Of a stretch of 64,000 nt of DNA, positions 53,923 to 64,000 are shown in pieces. A model generated the notes under the pieces. It made no database searches and was not told the DNA's origin. It was given only the letters and a program-made list of their open reading frames with translations. A program made the position numbers and the translations under genes. The stretch lies in the NCBI GenBank assembly GCA_027625915.1, contig JANTQA010000036.1, forward strand, positions 491,501 through 555,500. The letters are read 5' to 3'. Source of the stretch: Anaeramoeba flamelloides (lineage: Eukaryota; Metamonada; Anaeramoebidae). Numbering within the stretch: the stretch's first letter is position 1; each line of letters begins with the position of its first letter.

Positions 53923-56900
53923 TTAATAAATTTGAGAAAATAGAAATTTATTTTTTTTGAAATTTTTGATTTTGATTTCGATTTGACTTAATATTTCGGA
54001 AAAATTCATTGATTTATTTAAAGAGACAAAAACTAAAATTTGAGAAATTTGCTTTTGTAAATAAATAAGGTTTAGATTTTTATCAGTTAATATAATTTCT
54101 TTAAAGGAAGACTTGGAAACCTCCACATCATTGAATAAAATATTTAAATTATTTATAAGGTCATTTTTTTGATTTTTGATTAATTCTGTTTCGTCCATGA
54201 TCGACAAAGAATTAATTTTGATACTTTTTGAAGAGATATCATAAATCAATAAAGGATAATTAAATTTTTTATTTTCATTTTCATTTAATCTGGTACTCAA
54301 TGTTTCAATTTTCTTGCTATTTTCTTCAATAAAGGACTTATACCAATTTTTTTGGAACGCCAATTGCTTATTAATTATTAATATAAAAGATAATTGACCA
54401 ATTTCAAAAACTACCATCATCAGATCCCTTTGCTCTTTCTTTTCTCCATTATCGGTGTTAAAATGTATTGATGGGCAATTAAATTGTATTGGTGATTTAT
54501 TTTTTGGAAAAATTTTCAAACCAAAAATGATTTTGATCTCACTTGTAAGTAAATGTTCTTCAAATTGAATTGTATTTGGCAGATAATCATTATCAATTTC
54601 AAATGTTGAAGATTTCAAAAAAAGTTCTTCATCATCTCGAGCTGGGTAATAAATATATTGAAAAAAATCAGATAATAATAAAGTTTGTTCACGCTTCATG
54701 GTGCTAACGGCAACAGAATAATTATGAATCATCATGCTTCCATATATTTCGTCATGCTTCTCTTCTAAGGACGCCAAAAAGCATGAAAGATCAATCATTA
54801 AATCGGGCTCAATTGCCTTATTATACATCCCAGGAATTTCTTTTAAAAATTCTTTATTTAATGAATCCTCAGAAAATTTGATAAAATCTATATAATTTCG
54901 AGCAAATTCCCTTAACACTATTCTTAAATTTTCAATTCCCTTCAATTCAATAATTCGTTCAAAAGTCCCATGAAACAATACAAATAATCGGTAACATCTC
55001 TTTAAAATTTTTAACAGTTTTGAATCAGATATATATCCTTTTTTTTTTTCATCATTCTTTAAATTCTGTATACGTGGGGGTGATAGATTTACCGACTAAA
55101 AATAACAAAATATTAAAAAGAAAGAATAATGATTTTTTTTATTTGGAAATTAATTATTTTTTTATTTATAGATTTGATGTATTAAAAGAAAGATTGGTAA
55201 AAATTAGGGATAATCAGAAATATGAAAATTTTAATAACAAATAAGGTATTTTCAATAAAGTTGCTATATATATATATATTTTTTATCTCAAACATTTTAT
55301 TTGGAAAAATTTAAATATATAATTCCAAACAACTACCGATAAGAAAGTGATTGTATCACAAAAAAGTTTAGGATATTATTGTAGTCACTGTGGAAAGATT
55401 TTGGGAAATCCTTTAGTAATTAGGCAAATTTTGGAAATTTTCTGATCTTTGTTTTTTCAAATTCTATTTGGGTAAAATAAGAAGTATTTTACTATTAAAT
55501 TCCACTTTAAAAATGTTATTTAAAGTTGATTTAGAAGTGTTTAACCAATTTATTTTGCCAATTTTTAATCTCATAAATATATAAGATTTGCCGCGCTCAA
55601 GTATTTGCGACATTGTAAAATTAATTTGGTTCAAGCCACTCAATTATTTGATCTTTAGACTACAAAGAAAAAAGTCCATCAACTTTCCCTTAAAGGTTGG
55701 AAATTTAATGGATTCTCATTCTTTGTTTAAAAACAATGTCTAAAATCAAACAAAGTTTTTGGTTTTGGTTCGAAAGAAATCAATCTCATTTTTTACAAAA
55801 TTAAAAATGTTTGGTCTCTTTTTTCTTTGAAAAAAGGAGAAATAAAACCATTAATAAAAGATTTTCAAGAGGTGAAAAAAACATTTACCAATTTTTGAAA
55901 TTAGAAAAAAAAAAAACATTTTATTTTACTATGTCAAGTCAAGAAATTTTGGAGGAAAGCTCAAAATCAGTTACTGTTAAGAACACACAATATGTGGGAT
56001 TTTATGTTTGATCGCCTTAGGATGTTTCTTAATAAGCGTAAAAATACAAGGATAAATAGATCTCATTGAAAATTTAGCGATCTAGTTTGTCTCTGTGGGA
56101 TTTTAAAAGAAGTTTTGTCACCGATGGATGAAAATTCAAAATTTAACTTCAATGTTTTCACTAAATACATTGGAGAGAATGAGATCCTTTGAAGAGTAAG
56201 TTCTTCAAAGTACCATTAAAAAATAACAAATTACTTGTTTTGGTTAAATTTTTTTGTTTGTTTATTATTGTGTAGAGTTAGATCCCGAGTTAAAAAATAA
56301 ATAGCACCTCATATTGCTTCATTTGTTCAACAATCAATCAGTTATAATTCCTCGTTTTGGTTCTCCTTCCAGACTCAAAATAATGAGATTGTTCTAGAGC
56401 TAAGATTATATTAATCGTCATTCTTCGAAATCCTCAACATAACCTTATATCACTTCGAACAATATCATATTTCTCGTTCTTCCAGTCCAAAATCGTAACA
56501 TAATGAAGTGATTGTTTCCAAACCGAATCAATAAAGAACCTGATTTTTTTTTTACATTCTCAATAAAATATCCTCTTTGGTAAGTATGCGAACCGTTAAT
56601 TGTCAATAAAAAAATTAGAAGTATGTTAATACTGATTGAATAAGTATCTATTGTTGGCATTTCAAAATATATTCAATAAAATATTTCCAAACAAAAAAAA
56701 AAAAAAAAAATGTAAACACTATTATTATACAAAATGAGTGAATGACTCAATTTCAATAAAAAAACGGGCAACATGATAGTGTATAAATGATTTAAATAAA
56801 CAATAAAATATTTTTATGAGTTTCTCTTTCTATTGGAATTCTAAAAAGACTAAATTTCTTTGGAAAAAAAAATATTTAATTATTAAAAAGAAAAAAATAT

Positions 56901-59213
56901 CCATGTAATTTTCTGACTTTAAAAAATATCTGATATGAAAATGAGATCAGAAACTTTTATATCTTTTAATTTAAGTAATACTGATGAATAAATAAATCGA
57001 ATGGCTATGGAAAATCAATTAATGATTAGTTAATAGCAATTTTACGTATTTAGATACTAATACATTTATTAAATTTTCATCAAGATGTTTAAAAATAAAT
57101 TTGCAACACTTTTTTTGCAAATAACTTTGGATCAAATATTTAATTTTTTAAAAATTATAAAAAAAAATTGTAACGATTTAATCTAAATTCTTTAAAAATC
57201 AATTAAAGGGTATTTCAGAATTGTGTGAAATTTTCATTTTTAAAATAAGTTTATAAACTATAGGCCAATTTCATATGAATGATACTTTTTGGATATTTTT
57301 TTATTTGAATAGAATTTATAATTGGAAAAAAAGAGTAGTAAAATATTTTTTTTGTCAAATATTATTGATTTTTTTTTAATTATTTTAATTAAAAATGACT
57401 TTTTATCTTTGAAATAATAATTACTAAAACTTCATTTGCAAAAAACCACCATATCGTCAGTTAAAATAATACTGTCATTTTTCAATTAGTAAAAGAAAAA
57501 TTTTTGTTTCAAGTTCTCAAGTATTGTTTTTTCATCAAATTGTTTGAAAAAATCTCAAGATCTTCACAATCTCATTTGACAATGAAAATCTTGATATTAA
57601 TTGAGATCTTTCTTACTTATTGGAATTTGAGATAAAATTTATTTTTTTTTAATTTGAATATAACAGTAAAGTAAGGCATAGTTAGAAAATTAAATTCTAA
57701 TACTGCTAAAATCAAATTATACCAATTCAAATTTTATTTCAATGTTTCCATAATATTTTGCTGATTATTTGTTGAAAAAAACACTCAAAGATATTTTCAA
57801 AAGCAATTAGAAATGATCTTTTTAGAAATGAGATTTAAAAGTATATAATTATGCTCTTCTTTATTCAACTTTTGAGATAAAATTTTAATTCCTGTTATTT
57901 TCCAATTAATAAATGATATTTTTTATTTCAATGTTTCCATAATATTTTGCTGATTATTTGTTGAAAAAAACACTCAAAGATATTTTCAAAAGCAATTAAC
58001 AATGATCTTTTTAGAAATTTAATTAATTTTTCTTATGAAACTTTGAGATAATACTTTTCATTTATTAAATGGAAAAAAATACTATTAGGATTCACTAGGA
58101 TCGAAATATTGAACAAATTCCTCTAATGAATAAAAGGTCTAAAATTTGTTTGTTTGTCCAAGTAGTTTTAAAAAACTATTTGGACGACAGTTCAAAGGTG
58201 AAGGAATTGGTGAAAATTAAAACATATGAGCACAACCTTAATAATTGAAACAATTCAAAATGTATTCTTCTTCTTTTTTTTTTTTTTTTTTGAAATAAAA
58301 AAACTTCTGAATTGTTCTTCGAATGGCTTTAGTGAATAATTGAAAATTATAAGTGTATTAATTGGACAAAAATCAGTAATTTCTTATTGTTACTATTTTG
58401 AATTAAAAAGAAAAGAAGAAGAAGAAAAAAAAAAAAAAAGAAAAATAACAAATATTCATCAGATAAACAAGAATTTAAATTATTAGATCTCACTATATCG
58501 TAGTTAATTTGTACCCAAGTTTGGGTTCTTATTATGAGTTAAAGAACTAAAGACTTTGATCAGATTTTTCTTTCTTATTAGGATACTTTTAATTTGAATT
58601 TTGATACTTGATCGATTCTTTAATCGATCGTTGAAAATAAAATACCATTTTGGTTCAATTTCATTAGAAACCTTCACTTGGTTATTAGGGATGGTACACT
58701 TCCTTTGGTGTGGGTTGTTTTGAAAATTCACGAAACAAAAAGAATTAAATGGTAGAACAATTTGGAAACGGGGCGTTTCTTTGAAATTTCATAAATCAAT
58801 TTGTTTTAAAAAAGAACAGCAAAGAAAACTTTAGCCAGGGTAAGAATTGAAATGATGGAACAAAAGACGAAATCGAGTTTTTGATTTCACAAGTACCAAA
58901 TATGAAAGAAAAAAATATTTCTTCTTTATTAAAAGGATTAAAGGCTTACTATTGACATCCAAAATCCTTTTTCACATTCATAAAAAACTTGTTTTTTCTT
59001 CTTGAGTGTTAAAACTTCACATGGACGCTTCACAGAAAATGCTGACGTAAAAAGGATCAAACCTTCACTTAGCCCAATATGAGACATTTTGGTGTTTAAC
59101 AATTCAGATTCTGGTAAATAACAAATGATCTTGTTTTCTTCATCGTTGTCTGTTTTGCTTAGGCTTGAATTAAAAACAAAAAAAGAAGAAAAAGTAATTG
59201 GAGAATGGTCCAT
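53923..59213 (-). CDS. CCZ1: CCZ1, subunit of the Mon1-Ccz1 Rab7 exchange factor
   Basis: Two exons on the minus strand: 59213-58950 and 55095-53923, joined in phase 0 across a 3854 bp intron (GTAAGC..TTTTTAG). The product is 478 residues, close to human CCZ1. The N-terminus SSFFVFNSSLS, then MSHIGLSEGLILFTSAFS and EKGFWMSI, match the first longin domain. After the junction, LKILKRCYRLFVLFHGTFER is the counterpart of the human QCYSMYKLFNGTF block, followed by the LASLEEKHDEIYGSMMIHNY region. The C-terminal part is more diverged but keeps the SFILIINKQLAFQKNWY strand pattern. CCZ1 with MON1 activates Rab7 on late endosomes and autophagosomes. The ATG at 59213 is preferred over the in-frame TTG upstream. 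Splice phase and family alignment agree across the intron. Confidence 0.88.
55931..56190 (+). other. Possible decayed coding fragment inside the CCZ1 intron
   Basis: An ATG-led stretch (MSSQEILEESSKSVTVKNTQ) and, about 100 bp later, protein-like pieces (CLCGILKEVLSPMDENSK, FNFNVFTKYIGENEIL) occur on the strand opposite CCZ1 and are separated by stops. The composition is more protein-like than the surroundings, but no family is recognised. It may be a gene relic carried in with intron growth. Confidence 0.25.
57732..58017. repeat. ~95 bp direct duplication, 189 bp apart, in the CCZ1 intron
   Basis: 57732-57828 and 57921-58017 are nearly identical (TTTCCATAATATTTTGCTGA, GTTGAAAAAAACACTCAAAG, AATGATCTTTTTAGAAAT). 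This is a recent local duplication within the intron. Confidence 0.85.
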
Positions 59214-59288
59214 TTTGTGTTTGTCCAAAATAATTTATTAAGCGATTAGAGGCTGGGAGAGAGTGAATCAAGAAACTAACAAAATATG

Positions 59289-59300
59289 AAAAAAAATGAT
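59289..59300 (-). promoter_or_regulatory. Putative core promoter motif of CCZ1
   Basis: On the minus strand ATCATTTTTTTT lies 75 bp upstream of the start codon at 59213. Confidence 0.55.
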
Positions 59301-59479
59301 CTTTTGGTTATTCAATAAATCGAAACTCAATACTTAGATAATGAAATTATTACATCTTCATAAGAAATAGTTCAAGATATATTGATTTAAAAAAACAACA
59401 ACCTGATTCAAATTCTTTTAACTATTTTATTCTAAGGGGTATGTTAATAGAGAAAAAATTGTTTGGCTTTTATCTTTAA

Positions 59480-60300
59480 GGGAGTAACTTCACTTTTTCA
59501 AATTCTGAGTGCCACAATTTATCAGTAACTGAATGATATAAAACATTTCTTTAACCAAATATATTGATATTTTAATAAATACGGATAGTGGAATATATAA
59601 TAGAATAATATATTTACATACCAAATAAAAAATGGAAATCAAAATGATGAAAAGATTCATCACAAAAAAATAAATTCAAATCATTTATTTATTTTTCTTA
59701 TCTGAGATATTTGATGCAATTACTTCTTCTTAATTTGATTTTGTTTTTGATTCTTCATGGAAATACTTTTGTTTGTAAAATTTGTGAGAAACAATTTACT
59801 GATTATTTATAAAGAATTTCCTAAAATGAATTTAAAAATCCTATTTTCATTTAGTTCATCTAATTCTTGATTGGGTTCAGAAAAAAAGAAAGTTTATTAA
59901 ATTTCTCTTTAGAAAAAAATGATTGATTGGACGAATCCATTTGATTTTAGAATTATTTATTTTCCATTAAAATGAGAACTTAAAATATTTCCTAATCTGA
60001 TTGAAATTTTTTCTAAATTTTTCATTTATTTTGGGTTGAATCTTTTGTAACTGTTTATTGATTCCGAGAATTGAACACCTTTTTATTTTAATTTTTGAAA
60101 TGTTATTCATTATTTTGGCTTTGTTTGATAAAAATATTTTAAAAAAGAATTTTGAAAGCAAATTTGTAAAAAAAGTTGTGTAAAAGGATATTAAAAAGTA
60201 ATGGAGTGAGAATTTCAAGGTGATAAATTGTTTCGTTTTACCCAAATTAAGAAGATTAATAAAAGAAAATTTGGAAAATAGACTTTTTTTCAATTTTTAT
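59480..60300 (+). mobile_element. Diverged TTAA-type element relic (family G, copy G2)
   Basis: TTAA at 59476-59479 is followed by GGGAGTAACTTCAC. From about 59540 the sequence aligns directly with 9540-10290 (AACCAAATATATTAATATTT, AATTACTCCTTCTTAA). No matching right end was found. Confidence 0.55.
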
Positions 60301-62500
60301 TTTTTTTTATTCTTGATTTCAACAAATTTATTTGGAATTGTGATCTTTCATGTTTGGTCTTCTAAAACAAAATATTTGTTTCAATTTAAAATCTTCTTTC
60401 TTCACATATTAATTTTAACTAATTTTTTCGCCTCTCTGAATAATTTTGGTACAATTTTTGTTCTCCGAATTATCATTAACATTTTAAAAATTTTCTGTTT
60501 CAATTAACAGTTAGGAAAATAATATTACCAAATAGAAATTTTTGATAAAACATTCATTCATAAAATTCTTTGTGAATATTTTAAGGGATTAGAATCAATC
60601 AAAGAGAATTTGAAAATTAAACCAAACTAAATTCCAAAAAAAAAAGGGACACAATTAAAACAGTTGAAAGAATAACAATACTACACTTTTCATACAATTT
60701 TATAAAAATATTTTCTATTGTTTAACTATTTTATCATTTTTTTGTCTTTTTTGTTTTGTTTTCATTTCCTTTTTTTAAAAAGAAATTTGAAAAAAAAAAA
60801 AAATATGATTGAAACTACAAATTAACATAAAAAAAGTAAGGAAGTTTGTATGTCCTTTTAAGGGAGTAGTCATTTTTGAAAATAAAATGAAATCGTTACA
60901 AGATCTTGAAAATTTTTTTTTTTGATTTGTGTTTAGACTTATGAAATGGAGGAGTTAGATTCATTTAAACAATTTATTGATTTGAGTCTCTTTTTTGAAA
61001 TTCAAAATTTACATGTTTCCAATATAAAACAAAAAAAAGTAACCTATTATTTTGTTTAAGAATTAAGTTAATTCTTGAAAATGGTAAAACAAATTTTTCT
61101 TTTTATGTTGGAAAGTATTGATTTCGAAAGAAAATTTTTTATTTGGTTTCTTTTTCTTTGATTAATATTTCAATTCAAATCTTAGCAAATTAAATTAAAT
61201 GAATTATAGGTGATTCAATAAATGAATATTGGGTAGAAGCTTAACTATGGTTTATCAATTAAATTGAGATCTATTATGCAAAAAAAAATTTTTCTTTAAG
61301 ATTTTGAAAAAGTTGTTTTCTGATTTTCAGAAAATGAAAAAAAATTGCAGAAAAATTTAAAATTTTGAAAAATTTTTTTAACAAATTGTTTGGTCTTATT
61401 CACAAGAATCCTTATAACAATTAAATTCATTTTTGGCAGAAAAAAATGATTTTGAAATTTGAGGATAAAATTAATTAATTCCCAAATATCTTCAAGAAAA
61501 TTTTTATTTTGAAAAATCGAATTTTGTCTTAATACAACAACAAAATTTCAGAGTAAAATTTTTACAGGGCTTTAAAAATTTGATTATTATAATTACCTCT
61601 TCTTAAAAAAATACAATTATTTTTTAATCAGTTTATTATATCAATTTTTTTGGTTATCCAAAAGTTTTATCTCAAAAAAAGAAAAAAAATCTTTATATTA
61701 ATTTACTGGTAACAAAGAAATGTTATAGTATAATAATGATCAAAAGTGCAATAAACGGGGTAAAAACTAGATAAATTGTGAGAAAAAAAAAAGAATTTAA
61801 TAGATATCTTTTTCAGGAAAAATGGAAAAAAAAAAATTGATCTCACTAAACTAATTTTCTTTTATGGCTTTCTTAGTCGATCAGAATTTTTTGACACTTG
61901 GCATATACAAAACTTGTAAGTAGAGAATACCATCAATAACATATTTTAAAATTTTGCCTTGTTGTCGTAGAAGACTAGTCCCTTTAAATTCATACATTTA
62001 TTATTAAAAAATCTTATTGTCAACAATTTTAATTATCCAAAGAAATTGAAAAATTTTGCACCAGATTCTCTAATGAAAGTTTCCCAAAAATTATTTTGAG
62101 AGTTTTTTTTTTTTTTTGAAATTTATCGTTTCTTCCGGTTATTTCGTTTATAATTATCGACTTTAATCAGAAGATTATTATTTCTCTTATTTCTAAATAA
62201 TCTAAGTTTGGTTTATTCTTTAAAATAAAGTGAATTTTTCATTTTTGGCTAAGTCCACTTTGGGTGAAATGGAGTTTACTAACAAAGAGAATTTTACATT
62301 AAATGTAAAACCAATTCCGAACTTTATTACAAATACCTTCCATTTAAAATCCAAAACATAAAAAATAAAAAAAAAATTGTAATTTTTTAATGTTTCTATA
62401 TTTTTTTGCTCAAAAAATTTTTTTATTTTGAAAATAAATCAAAAAATTTCAAAAGAATAAAAATAATTATATTCAAATTATCGATATAAAACCCTAAAAA
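60301..62500. other. Gene-free stretch with repeat fragments
   Basis: 60625-60780 resembles the family E relic at 29620 (ACTAAATTCCAAAAA, GAATAACAATAC). A lone family A end (GACTAGTCCCTTTAA) lies at 61973-61987. No gene recognised. Confidence 0.5.
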
Positions 62501-64000
62501 TTAAAGATTAAAGTCATCTAAATTATTGAAATGAATAGAATGCATTCCAATTGTTTGAAGATCTTTGATTGTTTTCTCAATTTTCGAAGAATTGACTATT
62601 AATACAATTTGCGAATTACCATTAAACAAATTAGACAAATATTTTTTCATTACGAATAAGATCTTCTTTTCAGACACTGCATGTATTAGTTTTAAATTTT
62701 TTATACTAAAATCTTTTACGCCACGGAAATGGTCTCTCAAGCTTTCGCGTGTAACCTTTTCGGGTGTTTCCAATTCTTGAATGTTCCAACAGGATATTCT
62801 ATTTTTGGCTGCTTGTATTTCGTCTTTATTCAATTCTTGATTATTCTGAATGAAATTTTTGATTGATTTAGAGGCTTGATTTAATGCCTGCACTGGGTTA
62901 ATTGCACTGTCAATATCAAAATAAATATACCCATGCTCAATTAATAATGTCAGTGAGGTATCATACGCTAATCCCTCGCCTCTTATTGTTTTCCAAAGTG
63001 AACTCTCAGGCTTTGTTAAATATTCTATTGCAATCATTAAAGCAGGCAAATCTTCATTCTCGAAATTATCGATCGAAGGTAAAGCGTGGCACAGCTGGCC
63101 AGATTCTATTGAAGCAAAGCCAATTATAATTACTTTATTTTTTATTGTATTCTGTAAATCATTTGAAGCTAAAATCATATCATTTTTCGTCTCAGTATTC
63201 GCACTCTCATCATCATTGCTTTTCTTTTCATTGTTCTGATTCTGATTATTACTATTAGTGTTGCCATTTCCATTGCCATTGCTATTAGTATTGCTATTGC
63301 TATTGCTATTGCTACCATGCTTATTATTATCATTCGTCATATTATTATTATCATTTTTATGGACATGATCCAATTTATTTCTTAATAAAGAAGATTGTAT
63401 TGGTAAAAATTGTGATGGTATAAAAGATTTTAATGGGAATTTCTCAAAATCAAATAAATTTTTAGGAATAAAATTATTTTTAACCCAAGGGATTTGAGGG
63501 TTTTTAATTTTATAAAAATCAGAAGCGACTTGTATTTTAAAATTGGAAATATTATTGAATAACAATTGACGGAATTTTTCAAACTTTTGAACAGATTTTG
63601 ATTCATTTTGCTGCAAATCGTTTAAAAATTTTGATAAAAAGTTTTTTTGAATTAATACATTGTTTGTGACATGATTGGATTTATTTTTTTGAAAGATGAG
63701 ATATTTTAAGGTGCTCCATGCCATAAATTCAACATCTCTTTTGGTTTCATCGATCTGGTTTAATAAAGTTTTTGTTGCAATCCGTAATCTCTTTGCAGGG
63801 AATCTAGTAAACCATAGTATCCTTTTCATCCATTTGATTATTTTTTGGTATTGATCAATTTCACCACGCATTCTAATGACAAATAATTGCGCAAATTCGC
63901 CGGCTTCAAATTCACTTGATGCCAAAAGCCCAATATTTGCAGAATAATTTACAGTCATTCTTTCCATTTTTTCAACTAGGACCTTATGCGAGATTGTTTT
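62501..64000 (-). CDS. M16-type zinc metalloprotease, C-terminal part (cut by window edge)
   Basis: The minus-strand frame is open from the window edge at 64000 to the stop at 62501; the first Met in the window (63967) is internal, since the preceding codons (..HKVLVEK) are also coding-like. About 500 residues of the C-terminal part are visible. The segment DLPALMIAIEYLTKPESSLW followed by IRGEGLAYDTSL matches the second half of M16 peptidases, where the R..Y pair binds the substrate backbone; the spacing resembles the presequence-protease-like group with yeast Sdd3 (YOL098C). The catalytic HxxEH would lie upstream, outside the window. An Asn/Ser/Gly-rich insert separates the two lobes. Function: peptide degradation, compartment unknown. 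Confidence 0.75.
   Translation of the reverse strand, partial: KTISHKVLVEKMERMTVNYSANIGLLASSEFEAGEFAQLFVIRMRGEIDQYQKIIKWMKRILWFTRFPAKRLRIATKTLLNQIDETKRDVEFMAWSTLKYLIFQKNKSNHVTNNVLIQKNFLSKFLNDLQQNESKSVQKFEKFRQLLFNNISNFKIQVASDFYKIKNPQIPWVKNNFIPKNLFDFEKFPLKSFIPSQFLPIQSSLLRNKLDHVHKNDNNNMTNDNNKHGSNSNSNSNTNSNGNGNGNTNSNNQNQNNEKKSNDDESANTETKNDMILASNDLQNTIKNKVIIIGFASIESGQLCHALPSIDNFENEDLPALMIAIEYLTKPESSLWKTIRGEGLAYDTSLTLLIEHGYIYFDIDSAINPVQALNQASKSIKNFIQNNQELNKDEIQAAKNRISCWNIQELETPEKVTRESLRDHFRGVKDFSIKNLKLIHAVSEKKILFVMKKYLSNLFNGNSQIVLIVNSSKIEKTIKDLQTIGMHSIHFNNLDDFNL

Noticed and set aside
59967-60293. 108-codon minus-strand frame
   Set aside because: It lies in the family G relic, and the related sequence at 9487-10713 has no matching frame.

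Overview
The window comes from the nuclear genome of a strongly AT-rich eukaryotic microbe. Evidence: GT-AG introns, a cytosolic ribosomal protein (RPL24), an RNA polymerase II CTD phosphatase (SSU72), a branchpoint-binding protein (SF1/BBP), a Mon1-partner protein (CCZ1), polyQ/polyN/polyK tracts, TAA stops and the standard code. The style resembles an amoeboid protist (an anaeramoebid or amoebozoan is my guess); the sequence does not fix the lineage. No tRNA, rRNA, CRISPR array or bacterial operon was seen.

Layout. 0-11 kb is mostly transposon-derived, with one small CoA-binding-domain gene (2796-3173) bracketed by inverted copies of a ~447 bp MITE. 11.6-19.4 kb holds RPL24 (+), a LINE reverse-transcriptase relic, a DIL/cargo-binding-domain gene (+) and an SF1-like gene (-). 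22-27.6 kb holds SSU72 (+) and an SH3-PX-BAR sorting nexin of SNX9 type (+) whose frame is broken three times in this assembly. 31-36 kb is a Sep15/SelM-like ER protein (-) split by a 4.7 kb intron full of transposons. 38-52 kb has three minus-strand genes: a PB1/Gly-Met-Arg/UBA protein, a large Lys-rich MBD-like protein interrupted at homopolymers, and a multi-pass XK-like membrane protein with a C-terminal RING. 53.9-59.2 kb is CCZ1 (-) with a 3.85 kb intron. The right edge cuts an M16-type metalloprotease (-).

Three features run through the window. (1) A short motif, ATCATTTTTTT, lies 10-115 bp upstream of seven of the ten start codons that can be examined and looks like a core promoter element. 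(2) All four copies of the 447 bp MITE end 16-17 bp upstream of that motif, three of them directly in front of genes, which suggests promoter-targeted insertion. (3) Several repeat families end in TTAA, suggesting a TTAA-targeting DNA transposon group (piggyBac-like target choice) with internally deleted derivatives; other families are Tc1-like (TA target), multi-hairpin fold-back, and decayed LINE. Two genes carry introns ten or more times longer than the other introns here; the longer one, and perhaps both, grew by such insertions.

The genes are mostly ordinary housekeeping genes (translation, pre-mRNA 3' processing and splicing, endosomal membrane traffic, autophagy or ubiquitin, proteolysis). 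There is no gene cluster with a joint function; the novelty is in the repeat-promoter relationship and in several unusual domain combinations.
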